From NCBI GenBank assembly GCA_965368765.1, contig CBDUOF010000021.1, positions 1 to 26,626 on the forward strand: DNA of 26,626 nucleotides. Reading direction: 5' to 3'. The notes beneath the pieces are model-generated. The model did not search any database, was not told where the DNA came from, and saw only the letters and a program-made list of their open reading frames with translations. Shown here piece after piece: positions 7,098 through 14,153 of the stretch (position 1 is the first letter of the stretch; every line of letters begins with the position of its first letter). A program made the position numbers and the translations under genes. This DNA is from Leptofilum sp965368765. Lineage in GTDB: Bacteria; Chloroflexota; Anaerolineae; Promineifilales; Promineifilaceae.

Positions 7098-8084
7098 ATG
7101 ACTGCTATTACTTGGACCAGTATTCGCTCGCGGGTGCAAAAATCAAAAATTCCGCCGGTTTACGGCATTCTCCTGGTTGTATTCCTGTCAGCCATTGCTT
7201 TAGACGCTGTTTTTGGTCGTGGTCAGATTACGTCCAGCACCATTCTTACAAACATGGTCGTTCGATCTGTGGCGCTGGGCATTGTCGCGGTGGGGCAAAC
7301 CTTTGTCATGCTGGCGGCTTCTATCGATCTGTCAGTCGCTTACCTGATTAGCGTAACGGCCGTAATGGCTTCTTACCTGATGCAGGGTGACCCCAGCCGC
7401 GTGCCGATGGCCATTGCGGCCGTTTTTGGCATCGGTGCCGTGGTGGGGTTGATCAACGGTTTAATCGTGAGCAAGCTCAAGGTGAATCCGTTTATTGCCA
7501 CGCTTGGCGTCGGTCTGGTGTTGAAGGGGTTTCTCAACGCCAGTTTTGAAACATTTGTCGGGGCCGTGCCGCGCAGCTTCCAGGCATTTGGCTATGATGC
7601 CATTGGCCCAGTGCCGATTTCCATTTTAGTGCTGTTGGGTGTGACGGCGGTGGCCGCTTTTGTGTTGAGCCGTACCAAATTTGGTGCGCATCTTTATGCC
7701 GTGGGCGGCAACGAGGAATCTTCTCGCCTCTCTGGCCTGCGCACAGACCGGGTGATTATTCTTGCCCATATCGTGTGTAGTTTAACGGCCGTTCTCACGG
7801 GTCTCTTCATCGTAAGTCGCCTACGTTCAGGGGCGCCCTGGGTTGGCCCAGACGGATTATACGATCTGGAATCGGTTGCCGCCGTTGTGGTTGGCGGCAC
7901 GGCGCTCTCTGGCGGCAAGGGCGGCGTTGTTGGCACCCTCGCTGGGGTCCTTATTTTTGGAGTCCTAGACACCATGTTTAACCAACTTGGCGTCGATACC
8001 TTTTTAAAACAGGTTTTGCGCGGGGCAATCATTATTCTCGCGGTTGCCAGTTACACCATTCGCTCCAAAGAAAAAGCTGCTTAA
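7098..8084 (+). CDS. Sugar ABC transporter permease 1 (RbsC-like)
   Basis: A 328-residue polytopic membrane protein of the BPD_transp_2 type. Hydrophobic segments begin at VYGILLVVFLSAIALDAVF (about 21-39) and continue at VALGIVAVGQTFVMLAASIDLSVAYLISVTAVMASYL, AIAAVFGIGAVVGLINGLIV, ILVLLGVTAVAAFVLS and a C-terminal helix. The conserved IDLSV, INGLIVSKLKVNPFIATLG and GGTALSGGKGGVVGTLAGVLIFGVL stretches are the RbsC family signature. It starts 7 bases after the ATPase stop, behind AAGGA. It probably pairs with permease 2 as a heterodimer, although homodimers are usual in the ribose system. The stop is followed by a large stem-loop before permease 2. Confidence 0.96.
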   Translation: MTAITWTSIRSRVQKSKIPPVYGILLVVFLSAIALDAVFGRGQITSSTILTNMVVRSVALGIVAVGQTFVMLAASIDLSVAYLISVTAVMASYLMQGDPSRVPMAIAAVFGIGAVVGLINGLIVSKLKVNPFIATLGVGLVLKGFLNASFETFVGAVPRSFQAFGYDAIGPVPISILVLLGVTAVAAFVLSRTKFGAHLYAVGGNEESSRLSGLRTDRVIILAHIVCSLTAVLTGLFIVSRLRSGAPWVGPDGLYDLESVAAVVVGGTALSGGKGGVVGTLAGVLIFGVLDTMFNQLGVDTFLKQVLRGAIIILAVASYTIRSKEKAA

Positions 8085-8104
8085 GAAATAAGAGCGTGAC
8101 TACC

Positions 8105-8164
8105 AGACCCTAAGGGGTTGTGGGCGGCTAATTTATATCATGAGAGACTTAACCCTTAGGGTCT
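8105..8164. terminator. Stem-loop between the two permease genes (possible attenuator or mRNA processing site)
   Basis: AGACCCTAAGGG (8105-8116) is the exact reverse complement of CCCTTAGGGTCT (8153-8164); a further TT/AA can pair if one G is bulged. The loop is about 33 bases and AT-rich. There is no T-run after the right arm, so simple Rho-independent termination is unlikely. It fills most of the 99-base gap and could lower or stabilise downstream message. Confidence 0.6.
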
Positions 8165-8183
8165 AACCTAGGAAAGAAAGACA

Positions 8184-9179
8184 ATGGCTCAAATTACAAC
8201 AGTGCAAGAGCAATCTTTACGGGATCGATTGGTCACAGTTTTGCGCAATACTTCTCCAATTTATGTAGTGCTTATCCTCTTGCTGATTGGCATTGGGACG
8301 CAAAACCCGGTGTTTTTGGAGCCAGCGGGCTTCCTCAATTTGCTGCGCCGGGCAGCCCCACTGATGATCCTGGCGGCTGGACAGCTGTTTGTCATTGTCG
8401 CTGGCGGGTTTGATCTGTCGGTTGGCTCCATCATGTCGCTGACAGTCATCGGCGCATCACTGCTCATCAATAACGATCCGGCCAATACCTGGTGGGTGAT
8501 TATTGTTCTGTTTGGCATAGGCATTGTTGCTGGTTTAATCAATGGTGCGATCGTTTCCTACCTCAAAGTCCCTTCCCTCATTGCCACGCTGGGCATGCTG
8601 CTGGCTTTGCGCGGCGCCGGCTTGTACTGGACGGGGGGAGCCCCTCGGGGTTACCTAACAGAAAACTTCCGCATATTTGGCCGCGGCTGGCTGGAAAATG
8701 TGCCGCTGGTAGAGCGCTTCCCCTTTGCCGTCATGGTATTGATTGTGGTGGGTGGCATTGCAATCTACTTGTTTCATGCAACCAATTTGGGCCGACAAAT
8801 TTTGGCCATTGGCGATAACCCCAGAGCGGCCCGGTTGGCGGGCATCAACGTAGAAAAAATACGAATCGTGGCCTTCATTTTGTCGGCAATCAGCGGGGTC
8901 ATCGCTGGTATTTTGCTGGGTGGCTTTGGCGGCGTTAATCCGGACGCCGGTGATGGCTTTGAGCTACAGGCGATCTCTGCGGCCGTTTTAGGCGGCGCTG
9001 TTTTGTTGGGCGGGCGCGGGTCCATGCCTGCAGCAATTGCGGGTGCACTTGCCCTGGAAGCGCTTTTTACTTTGCTCAACTTATTGGGCTTGCCCAAACC
9101 ATTGCGGGATGCAGTACAAGGGTTCATTATCATCGGTGCGGTCGCTTACGCCGCTTATCGTTCCCGTCGAATTCACTAA
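8184..9179 (+). CDS. Sugar ABC transporter permease 2 (RbsC-like)
   Basis: A 331-residue polytopic membrane protein of the same family as permease 1. Recognisable stretches are PIYVVLILLLIGIGTQNP (first helix), PLMILAAGQLFVIVAGGFDLSVGSIMSLT, GIVAGLINGAIVSYLKVPSLIATLGMLLALRG, LGRQILAIGDNPRAARLAGI, and AAVLGGAVLLGGRGSMPAAIAGALALEALF. It starts at ATG 8184, behind AGGAAAG (8170-8176). It is clearly diverged from permease 1, so this is not a recent tandem copy. Two distinct permeases in one CUT2 importer imply a heterodimeric channel. The AAAGGAGGTG just after its stop is discussed separately. Confidence 0.96.
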   Translation: MAQITTVQEQSLRDRLVTVLRNTSPIYVVLILLLIGIGTQNPVFLEPAGFLNLLRRAAPLMILAAGQLFVIVAGGFDLSVGSIMSLTVIGASLLINNDPANTWWVIIVLFGIGIVAGLINGAIVSYLKVPSLIATLGMLLALRGAGLYWTGGAPRGYLTENFRIFGRGWLENVPLVERFPFAVMVLIVVGGIAIYLFHATNLGRQILAIGDNPRAARLAGINVEKIRIVAFILSAISGVIAGILLGGFGGVNPDAGDGFELQAISAAVLGGAVLLGGRGSMPAAIAGALALEALFTLLNLLGLPKPLRDAVQGFIIIGAVAYAAYRSRRIH

Positions 9180-9183
9180 ATGG

Positions 9184-9213
9184 AAAGGAGGTGTCTGAGA
9201 AAATAATATTTTC
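9184..9213 (+). promoter_or_regulatory. Orphan Shine-Dalgarno-like AAAGGAGGTG followed by a 15-base palindrome
   Basis: Directly after permease 2 the sequence shows AAAGGAGGTG (9184-9193), a near-perfect anti-16S match, yet no ORF of useful length starts at the right distance; only a 13-codon GTG frame (9191 to a TAA near 9230) lies there. GAAAATA and TATTTTC (9199-9205, 9207-9213) form a perfect inverted pair around one A. The lipoprotein gene has its own GAGGAG at 9261-9266. This may be a ribosome standby or leader-peptide element, or chance. Confidence 0.35.
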
Positions 9214-9273
9214 AATTAGATCCAACTATTAACAAGTTTTTTCATATTACTTCCCTAACGGAGGAGAAACAGT

Positions 9274-10542
9274 ATGTTACGCAAAGATTTTAGACGTACC
9301 TGGTTTTTGATGATCGCCTTGTTTGCCCTGGTGTTTAGCCTGGCAGCCTGTGGTGGTTCCACAACCACCGACGAAGAACCGGAAGCCGATGCGCCCGCAG
9401 TCGAAGATGCTGGGACGGAAGAAGAAGCAATGGATGAAGCACCTGTTGCTGCTGGGCTGGAAAGCGATGCGGCCGAAGTAAAATCTGAATTTTTCAGCCA
9501 GGAACAGTATGAGCGTGCCATGCGCCAGATGACGTTGACCCCAGAAGGTCCTGACGGTCAGCCGTGGCTGCAATATCTTGAAGCAGAATTTGTAGACACC
9601 AGTGAATACGCCAAAGACGGCCCATACACCTTCTGCTTCTCGAATGCGGGTGTTAACAACCCATGGCGTGTTGTTGGCTACAATACGATGCAGGCCGAAG
9701 TTGATCTGCATCCTGAGATTGAAGAGTTCATCCATGTAGATGCTGAAGGCAGCGATGAAAAGCAGATTTCTGACATTGCTGATCTGGTTGCCAGCGGCAA
9801 CTGTGATGTCCTAATCGTTTCCCCCAACACAACGGCCGCTTTAACGCCGGCTGTTGAACAAGCTTGTGAAGCACTGCCGGTTGTTGTTTTTGATCGCGGC
9901 GTCTTCACCGAATGTCCCGTGAGCTTTGTCCAACCTATCGGTGGCTACGCTTTTGGTGAAGCTGGTGCGCGTTATATCATCGACAACTGTGCGGATGATT
10001 GCAATGTGCTTGCCTTACGGATTTTACCTGGGGTCGACGTACTTGAAGAGCGCTGGGCTGCTGCCAAGCTGGCCTTTGAGGATTCAAATATTAATGTGAT
10101 TGGTGTGGAGTTTGGCGACGGTGATAACGCCAAGGTAAATTCTATTATTTCCGATTATCTGGATCGCTTTGGTCGAATCGATGCTGTGTGGATGGATGCC
10201 GGGGCAACGGCCGTTGCTGCCCTTGAAGCGTTTGAAGATGCGGGCCAACCCTATCCCATCATTGTCGGTGAAGACCAGCAAGACTTCTTGGTGAAGTGGC
10301 AAGAGAACGATCTTTCTGGTATCTCCCCCACTTTCCCCACCTTCCAATGGCGTACGGCAGTCATCGCCGGCCTGCAAATTATGCAGGGTGAAGAAGTACC
10401 GGCCGTATGGCGTTTGCCTCAACCGACCATCACCAACGAAAACCTCGATCAATACGTACAGCCCGACATGCCACCGCTCCATTACGCCATGTGTGGTTGT
10501 GAAGAAATGCCAGACTTCCCGGCTCGCTGGGGAGGGCAATAG
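9274..10542 (+). CDS. Sugar ABC transporter substrate-binding lipoprotein (RbsB-like, periplasmic-binding type 1)
   Basis: A 422-residue secreted lipoprotein. A basic n-region (MLRKDFRRTW), hydrophobic core and lipobox SLAAC give lipidation at C26. Residues about 27-60 are a Thr/Glu/Asp/Ala-rich linker. The type-1 binding fold follows: YTFCFSNAGVNNPWRVVGYNTMQ, GSDEKQISDIADLVASGNCDVLIVSPNT, PVVVFDRGV, and the C-lobe with IDAVWMDAGATAVAALEAFEDAG and IIVGEDQQDFL. It captures the substrate outside the membrane for the two permeases. The mature part has eight further cysteines (including NCADDC and MCGCEE), more than usual for RbsB-like proteins. The start ATG 9274 lies behind GAGGAG (9261-9266). 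Three strong hairpins follow its stop. Confidence 0.95.
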   Translation: MLRKDFRRTWFLMIALFALVFSLAACGGSTTTDEEPEADAPAVEDAGTEEEAMDEAPVAAGLESDAAEVKSEFFSQEQYERAMRQMTLTPEGPDGQPWLQYLEAEFVDTSEYAKDGPYTFCFSNAGVNNPWRVVGYNTMQAEVDLHPEIEEFIHVDAEGSDEKQISDIADLVASGNCDVLIVSPNTTAALTPAVEQACEALPVVVFDRGVFTECPVSFVQPIGGYAFGEAGARYIIDNCADDCNVLALRILPGVDVLEERWAAAKLAFEDSNINVIGVEFGDGDNAKVNSIISDYLDRFGRIDAVWMDAGATAVAALEAFEDAGQPYPIIVGEDQQDFLVKWQENDLSGISPTFPTFQWRTAVIAGLQIMQGEEVPAVWRLPQPTITNENLDQYVQPDMPPLHYAMCGCEEMPDFPARWGGQ

Positions 10543-10550
10543 CCTTAAGC

Positions 10551-10572
10551 AAAGCGTCAACCTGACGCTTTT
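10551..10572 (+). terminator. Perfect 9-bp hairpin with short T-run after the binding-protein gene
   Basis: AAAGCGTCA (10551-10559), three loop bases and TGACGCTTT (10563-10571) pair perfectly, with four T residues at 10569-10572. This looks like a weak Rho-independent terminator or a 3'-end stabiliser that would keep binding-protein message high relative to downstream genes. Confidence 0.6.
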
Positions 10573-10584
10573 GTAACAAGATGT

Positions 10585-10615
10585 GAACCTGTGCTGAGAC
10601 GTTTGGCACAGGTTC
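10585..10615 (+). terminator. Perfect 10-bp hairpin, second of three
   Basis: GAACCTGTGC (10585-10594) and GCACAGGTTC (10606-10615) are exact reverse complements around an 11-base loop. No T-run follows. With its two neighbours it forms a cluster of stem-loops in the 134-base gap before the next isomerase gene. Confidence 0.55.
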
Positions 10616-10621
10616 GCCCGT

Positions 10622-10655
10622 CGGCTGCGTTCGCGAAGGATGCCGGACGCAGCCG
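10622..10655 (+). terminator. Perfect 9-bp GC-rich hairpin, third of three
   Basis: CGGCTGCGT (10622-10630) and ACGCAGCCG (10647-10655) pair exactly around a 16-base loop. It ends about 20 bases before the next start codon, near the ribosome site, so it could also affect translation of the following gene. Confidence 0.5.
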
Positions 10656-10676
10656 GCAAACAATCGGGGGATTCAG

Positions 10677-11552
10677 ATGATTGAAATTGGTTTTCATACC
10701 GACGCATTTAACAGTTCGTACTGGAATTTCGAGAAATGCCTGCAGTGGGCGCAAAAGAATGACGTGCACTACATCGAATGTGGCACGATTGATGGCGTAA
10801 GCTGGCTGCATGGATTGGGCTATCAGCCACATATTTCCCTGACAGAAGATCCGCTGGCGGTACGCCGCAAGATGGATGATTATGGCGTGAAGTTCTCACA
10901 GCTTGATGCAGCCTATCCGCTGTCTGTACCGGACGCGACCTATTTGGCCACCACTTATATCAACAACACAATTCGCTGGGCTTATTTGGCCGGTTGTCGT
11001 CATATCGACACCACGGATCACATGTTTAAGCCAGACGGTTTAAGCGATGCGCAGGCGCTGGAAAATATGAAGCGGATTTATGGCGAAGTGCTGGAAACGG
11101 CCGTTCGCTACGACATGATCATCAACATCGAGCCCCATGGCTATTACACCACCAAGCCCGAATATATGGCGCAGATGCTTAACTTTTATGATACGCCGCA
11201 TCTCTGCATGAATATGGACACCGGCAATACGTTTATCGCTGGACAAGACCCGGTCGCTTTCTTCGAAAAGTTTAAAGATGAAGTCAGCCACGTTCATGTT
11301 AAAGACGTCAGTGAATCACTGGCAGCATCCCTTCGCGGCGAATTGACCGGCATTGCTGTCAGTAATACCGCCATTGGCGATGGCGTGAATGGTGACAATA
11401 TCAGGAGATGTTTCGATATTCTGGTTGACATTGCCTATGACGGGGTCGTTAGCATTGAATGTGAAGGGCAAGGCGGACCGATGATAGAGAAGAGCCTGGG
11501 CTGGGTGCGTGAACGGGTGGCTGAGGCAAACGGTCGTATCGCCAAAAACTAG
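10677..11552 (+). CDS. Sugar phosphate isomerase/epimerase-like TIM-barrel protein (first of a paralogous pair)
   Basis: A 291-residue cytoplasmic enzyme of the AP-endonuclease-2 fold. Metal ligands are visible at E152 (INIEPHGYY), D181 (MNMDTGN), H207 (HVHVKDVS) and E261 (SIECEG). It shares with the next gene product the EPH..Y.T segment, the DTGN...AG.DP stretch, H.H.KD.S and a G..TG..V insertion, so the two are paralogues. The family includes inosose dehydratases, epimerases and 3-keto-sugar lyases or hydratases; which applies here cannot be told. The start ATG 10677 has GGGGG (10666-10670) upstream. It lies after the hairpin cluster, at the tail of the transport operon, 56 bases before its paralogue. 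Confidence 0.9.
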   Translation: MIEIGFHTDAFNSSYWNFEKCLQWAQKNDVHYIECGTIDGVSWLHGLGYQPHISLTEDPLAVRRKMDDYGVKFSQLDAAYPLSVPDATYLATTYINNTIRWAYLAGCRHIDTTDHMFKPDGLSDAQALENMKRIYGEVLETAVRYDMIINIEPHGYYTTKPEYMAQMLNFYDTPHLCMNMDTGNTFIAGQDPVAFFEKFKDEVSHVHVKDVSESLAASLRGELTGIAVSNTAIGDGVNGDNIRRCFDILVDIAYDGVVSIECEGQGGPMIEKSLGWVRERVAEANGRIAKN

Positions 11553-11608
11553 AAATTGAATGCGCCAAAGGTGGCCTCAGGCGACTACGAAAAATCAGGA
11601 GCAAAACA

Positions 11609-12439
11609 ATGGCAATTAAAATTGGTGTTAATATGGAATTTGTGCGCCACCATGACAAACCATTCGCTTGGGGCGTAGCCAAAGCTGCCGAAATTGGCTA
11701 TGAATACATCGAGCCGATGGTACACATGGGGCGCGAACTGTTGAGTGAAGCGGGCTATTTTCACTCCGTTTCCATGTTTGACGATCCGCTGTGGATGCGC
11801 GAGCTGTGCGACAAGCACAACATCAAACTGTCTGGCCTGTCTTCCCACACGCCGCTTTGTAAACCGGAAATAAGCGTGGAATACCTGAAAATGGCCATCC
11901 GCTTTGCCGCCGATGCGGGCGCGCCCGTCATCAACACAGATGAAGGCCCCAAGCCAGTGTGGACGAGCAAAGAGATGGATTACACGCTTATGCAGTACAC
12001 TCTCAAAGAGGCCAGTCTGGTAGCCGAACGTCACGGAATTCAAATTGGGCTGGAGCCGCATCAGCAGTACAGTAAGACGCCCGATGGCCTGGACAGTATC
12101 TATAATTTGGTAGATTCCCCCGCGATTGGCATTAATTACGACACGGGTAACAGCTATCTGGCCGGTGGCTCGGATCCTTATGAGTGGCTGGAGCACGTCC
12201 GGGAGCATCTCGTTCATCTTCATGCCAAAGATATCAGCTTACAGCAGGGTGAGGCTGAGCGCGGCAAGGTGACGGGCACGCCGGTTGGCTGTGCCTGTGG
12301 CGAGGGCGTGGTTGATTGGCAGCGGGTCATCGATATAGTCAAGCCTGTGGCTCAGCACAAAGATATTATTTTCAGCGTGGAATGCGGCACCGTGCCTGAA
12401 GCAATTCGCAGTTTTGAGCATTTGTCTAAGCTGCTTTAG
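11609..12439 (+). CDS. Sugar phosphate isomerase/epimerase-like TIM-barrel protein (second of a paralogous pair)
   Basis: A 276-residue enzyme with ligands E149 (IGLEPHQQY), D178 (INYDTGN), H205 (HLHAKDIS) and E258 (SVECGT). Between the H and the last E it carries GKVTGTPVGCACGEGVVDW, matching a related insertion in the preceding protein and absent from the other two complete TIM-barrel proteins of this locus. The paralogues may do two consecutive steps or form a hetero-oligomer; both are inferences. The start ATG 11609 lies behind CAGGAGC (11596-11602). A good intrinsic terminator starts 6 bases after its stop, so this is probably the last gene of the ROK-headed unit. Confidence 0.9.
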   Translation: MAIKIGVNMEFVRHHDKPFAWGVAKAAEIGYEYIEPMVHMGRELLSEAGYFHSVSMFDDPLWMRELCDKHNIKLSGLSSHTPLCKPEISVEYLKMAIRFAADAGAPVINTDEGPKPVWTSKEMDYTLMQYTLKEASLVAERHGIQIGLEPHQQYSKTPDGLDSIYNLVDSPAIGINYDTGNSYLAGGSDPYEWLEHVREHLVHLHAKDISLQQGEAERGKVTGTPVGCACGEGVVDWQRVIDIVKPVAQHKDIIFSVECGTVPEAIRSFEHLSKLL

Positions 12440-12444
12440 TGGGA

Positions 12445-12495
12445 GACTGGAGATTAGCGATTGGATTCAGCGCTAAATCTTCAGTCTGATTTTTT
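12445..12495 (+). terminator. Rho-independent terminator ending the transport/isomerase unit
   Basis: GACTGGAGATTAGCG (12445-12459) pairs with CGCTAAATCTTCAGTC (12471-12486), with one mismatch and one bulged T. Three bases later a run of six T (12490-12495) follows. This long stem plus T-run, starting 6 bases after the TIM-barrel stop codon, is the clearest intrinsic terminator in the window. Confidence 0.8.
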
Positions 12496-12504
12496 AAGTT
12501 GTCC

Positions 12505-12522
12505 TGTAATGACAGGATTACA
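12505..12522. promoter_or_regulatory. Candidate GntR operator upstream of the FGGY kinase gene
   Basis: TGTAAT (12505-12510) and ATTACA (12517-12522) form a perfect inverted repeat with a 6-base centre, overlapped by TCCTGT/ACAGGA (12502-12507, 12512-12517). The 13-mer TGACAGGATTACA (12510-12522) is identical to the one before the GntR gene at 348-360. It lies between the terminator and the kinase start, as expected for control of a second transcription unit. Confidence 0.55.
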
Positions 12523-12543
12523 GCTTGGAAGGGATAGAAAGGC

Positions 12544-14091
12544 ATGAGGGCGAAACAATATCTGCTAGGCGTTGATCTGGGTACCAGTAGTACCAAAGCG
12601 GCTCTGTATGCAACAGATGGCGAATTGGTGGGCCAAACGGCCGTTCCTGTCCCGCTCTACACCCCCAAGCCCGGTATTGTTGAACAGGAAAATGACGATT
12701 TCTATGAAACGGCCGCACGCGCCATCCGCCAAACGGTACAGGAAAGCGGCATTGACCCCCGTCAAATTGCTGCCCTCGCGTTCGACAGCCAGATGGCTGG
12801 GGTTGGTTCCATTGACGAAAACTTCAGGCCAGCCACACGCTTTGACTCCTGGCTGGATATGCGCTGCCAGCCCTACATTGAACAAATGGATAGCCACTAC
12901 GGCGAGCTAATTACCCGGCTGACTGGCTGCCCCCCCACCTGTAACCATGGCCCTAAAATTTTGTGGTGGAAAGAGGAAGCGCCAGAGGCATACGGCCGTG
13001 TGGCCAAATTTATCATGCCTGCCACCTATGTCGCCGGACGGATGGCGGGTTTGTCGGTAGACGAGGCCTTTATTGATTACACTTATTTGCACTTTACCGG
13101 TTTGAGTGATGCCCAAAATGGGCGTTGGTCCGATGAGCTGTGCCGTAAATTAGGGGTGGATCAATCTAAATTGCCGCGCATTGTGGAGCCATGGCAGGTG
13201 GTGGGTGAAGTGACTGAGCAGGCCGCAGCTGAGTTTGGATTGGCCCCTGGCACAATCATTGCGGCTGGCTGTGGCGATACGGCCGCCAATGCGCTGGGCG
13301 CGGGCATTGTGCGGCCTGGCATGGTGTTTGATGTTGCCGGAACCGCTTCGGTGCTGGCTGCATCCACCGATAGGTTTATGGCTGACGTTAAAAATAGAGC
13401 CTTGTTAACGATGCGCTCGGTCATTCCTGGCCTGTGGAATCCGCTGGCCTACATAGGCGGGGGAGGGCAGGCGCTGCGATGGTTCCGTGAGCACTTCTTT
13501 AATGCTCATTTTGGCAAAACTCAGCCCAGAACAGAAGATTTGTATGCCGAAATGATCGCAATGGCGGCGCAAACACCTTTGGGGGCGGATGGGCTTTTCT
13601 TTTCGCCCCATTTGGGCGGCCGTATTTGTCCGTCTACGCCAGACATGCGTGGTGCCTGGATCGGATTTTCGTGGAGCCATACTCAGGGTCACTTTGCCCG
13701 CGCCGTGTTAGAAAGCATTGCCTTCGAATATGCCTATTATCTGCGCATTTTGCGCAATGCACTGCCTGATTTGGAACTGACGGAAACCAGAGCAATTGGC
13801 GGCGGCGCGCGCAGCACTTTATGGAACCAAATGAAAGCCGACGTTCTGGGCGTGCCCTACCAACGGCTGCAGCGCACCGAATTTGGTAGCTGGGGCAGCG
13901 CCATGATAGCGGGCAAAGCCGTGGGGGTTTTTGATGATTTGGCGGATGTTGCAATCGTTCACGCCCGACCCGCCGGCACGCCGCTGCTGCCAGATCAGGA
14001 AAACCACAAGCAGTACGAACCGCTGGTGGAGAAGCATATCGCTTTGCAGGCAACCCTGCGCGACACCTTTGTGCATACGTTGCACGATTGA
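12544..14091 (+). CDS. FGGY family carbohydrate kinase (xylulokinase-like)
   Basis: A 515-residue cytoplasmic ATP-dependent sugar kinase. The N-terminal phosphate-binding loop LLGVDLGTSSTKAALY holds D11; the catalytic-base region is AAGCGDTAANALGAGIV with D245; the C-terminal ATP-binding stretch AIGGGARSTLWNQMKADVLGVPYQ is typical. Length fits xylulokinase and gluconokinase-type FGGY enzymes (about 500 residues). It would phosphorylate a ketose, polyol or sugar acid, delivering the product to central metabolism. The start ATG 12544 has AAGG (12539-12542) close by and GGAAGGGA upstream. It is the first gene after the terminator and candidate operator, so probably heads the second unit. The exact substrate among FGGY groups is not determinable here. 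Confidence 0.93.
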   Translation: MRAKQYLLGVDLGTSSTKAALYATDGELVGQTAVPVPLYTPKPGIVEQENDDFYETAARAIRQTVQESGIDPRQIAALAFDSQMAGVGSIDENFRPATRFDSWLDMRCQPYIEQMDSHYGELITRLTGCPPTCNHGPKILWWKEEAPEAYGRVAKFIMPATYVAGRMAGLSVDEAFIDYTYLHFTGLSDAQNGRWSDELCRKLGVDQSKLPRIVEPWQVVGEVTEQAAAEFGLAPGTIIAAGCGDTAANALGAGIVRPGMVFDVAGTASVLAASTDRFMADVKNRALLTMRSVIPGLWNPLAYIGGGGQALRWFREHFFNAHFGKTQPRTEDLYAEMIAMAAQTPLGADGLFFSPHLGGRICPSTPDMRGAWIGFSWSHTQGHFARAVLESIAFEYAYYLRILRNALPDLELTETRAIGGGARSTLWNQMKADVLGVPYQRLQRTEFGSWGSAMIAGKAVGVFDDLADVAIVHARPAGTPLLPDQENHKQYEPLVEKHIALQATLRDTFVHTLHD

Positions 14092-14097
14092 GTTATG

Positions 14098-14130
14098 AGA
14101 TGGGTCCAATCTCTAAGATGGGACCCATCT
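14098..14130. promoter_or_regulatory. Inverted and direct repeats of GATGGGWCC between kinase and dehydrogenase genes
   Basis: AGATGGGTCC (14098-14107) and GGACCCATCT (14121-14130) are perfect reverse complements with a 13-base loop. The right part is itself symmetrical: AGATGGG-A-CCCATCT at 14116-14130. Alternative pairings are thus possible, as in a switchable RNA or a multi-site operator. It ends just before the ribosome site AAGGAG (14135-14140) of the next gene. Confidence 0.5.
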
Positions 14131-14153
14131 GAAAAAGGAGACAATTTTTTCTG

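Noticed and set aside
11585..12223. Leftward 212-codon frame antisense to the second paralogous TIM-barrel gene
   Set aside because: It is a shadow of a strongly conserved gene and shows no motif or start signal of its own. The same holds for leftward frames at 10084-10707 and 14220-14798.
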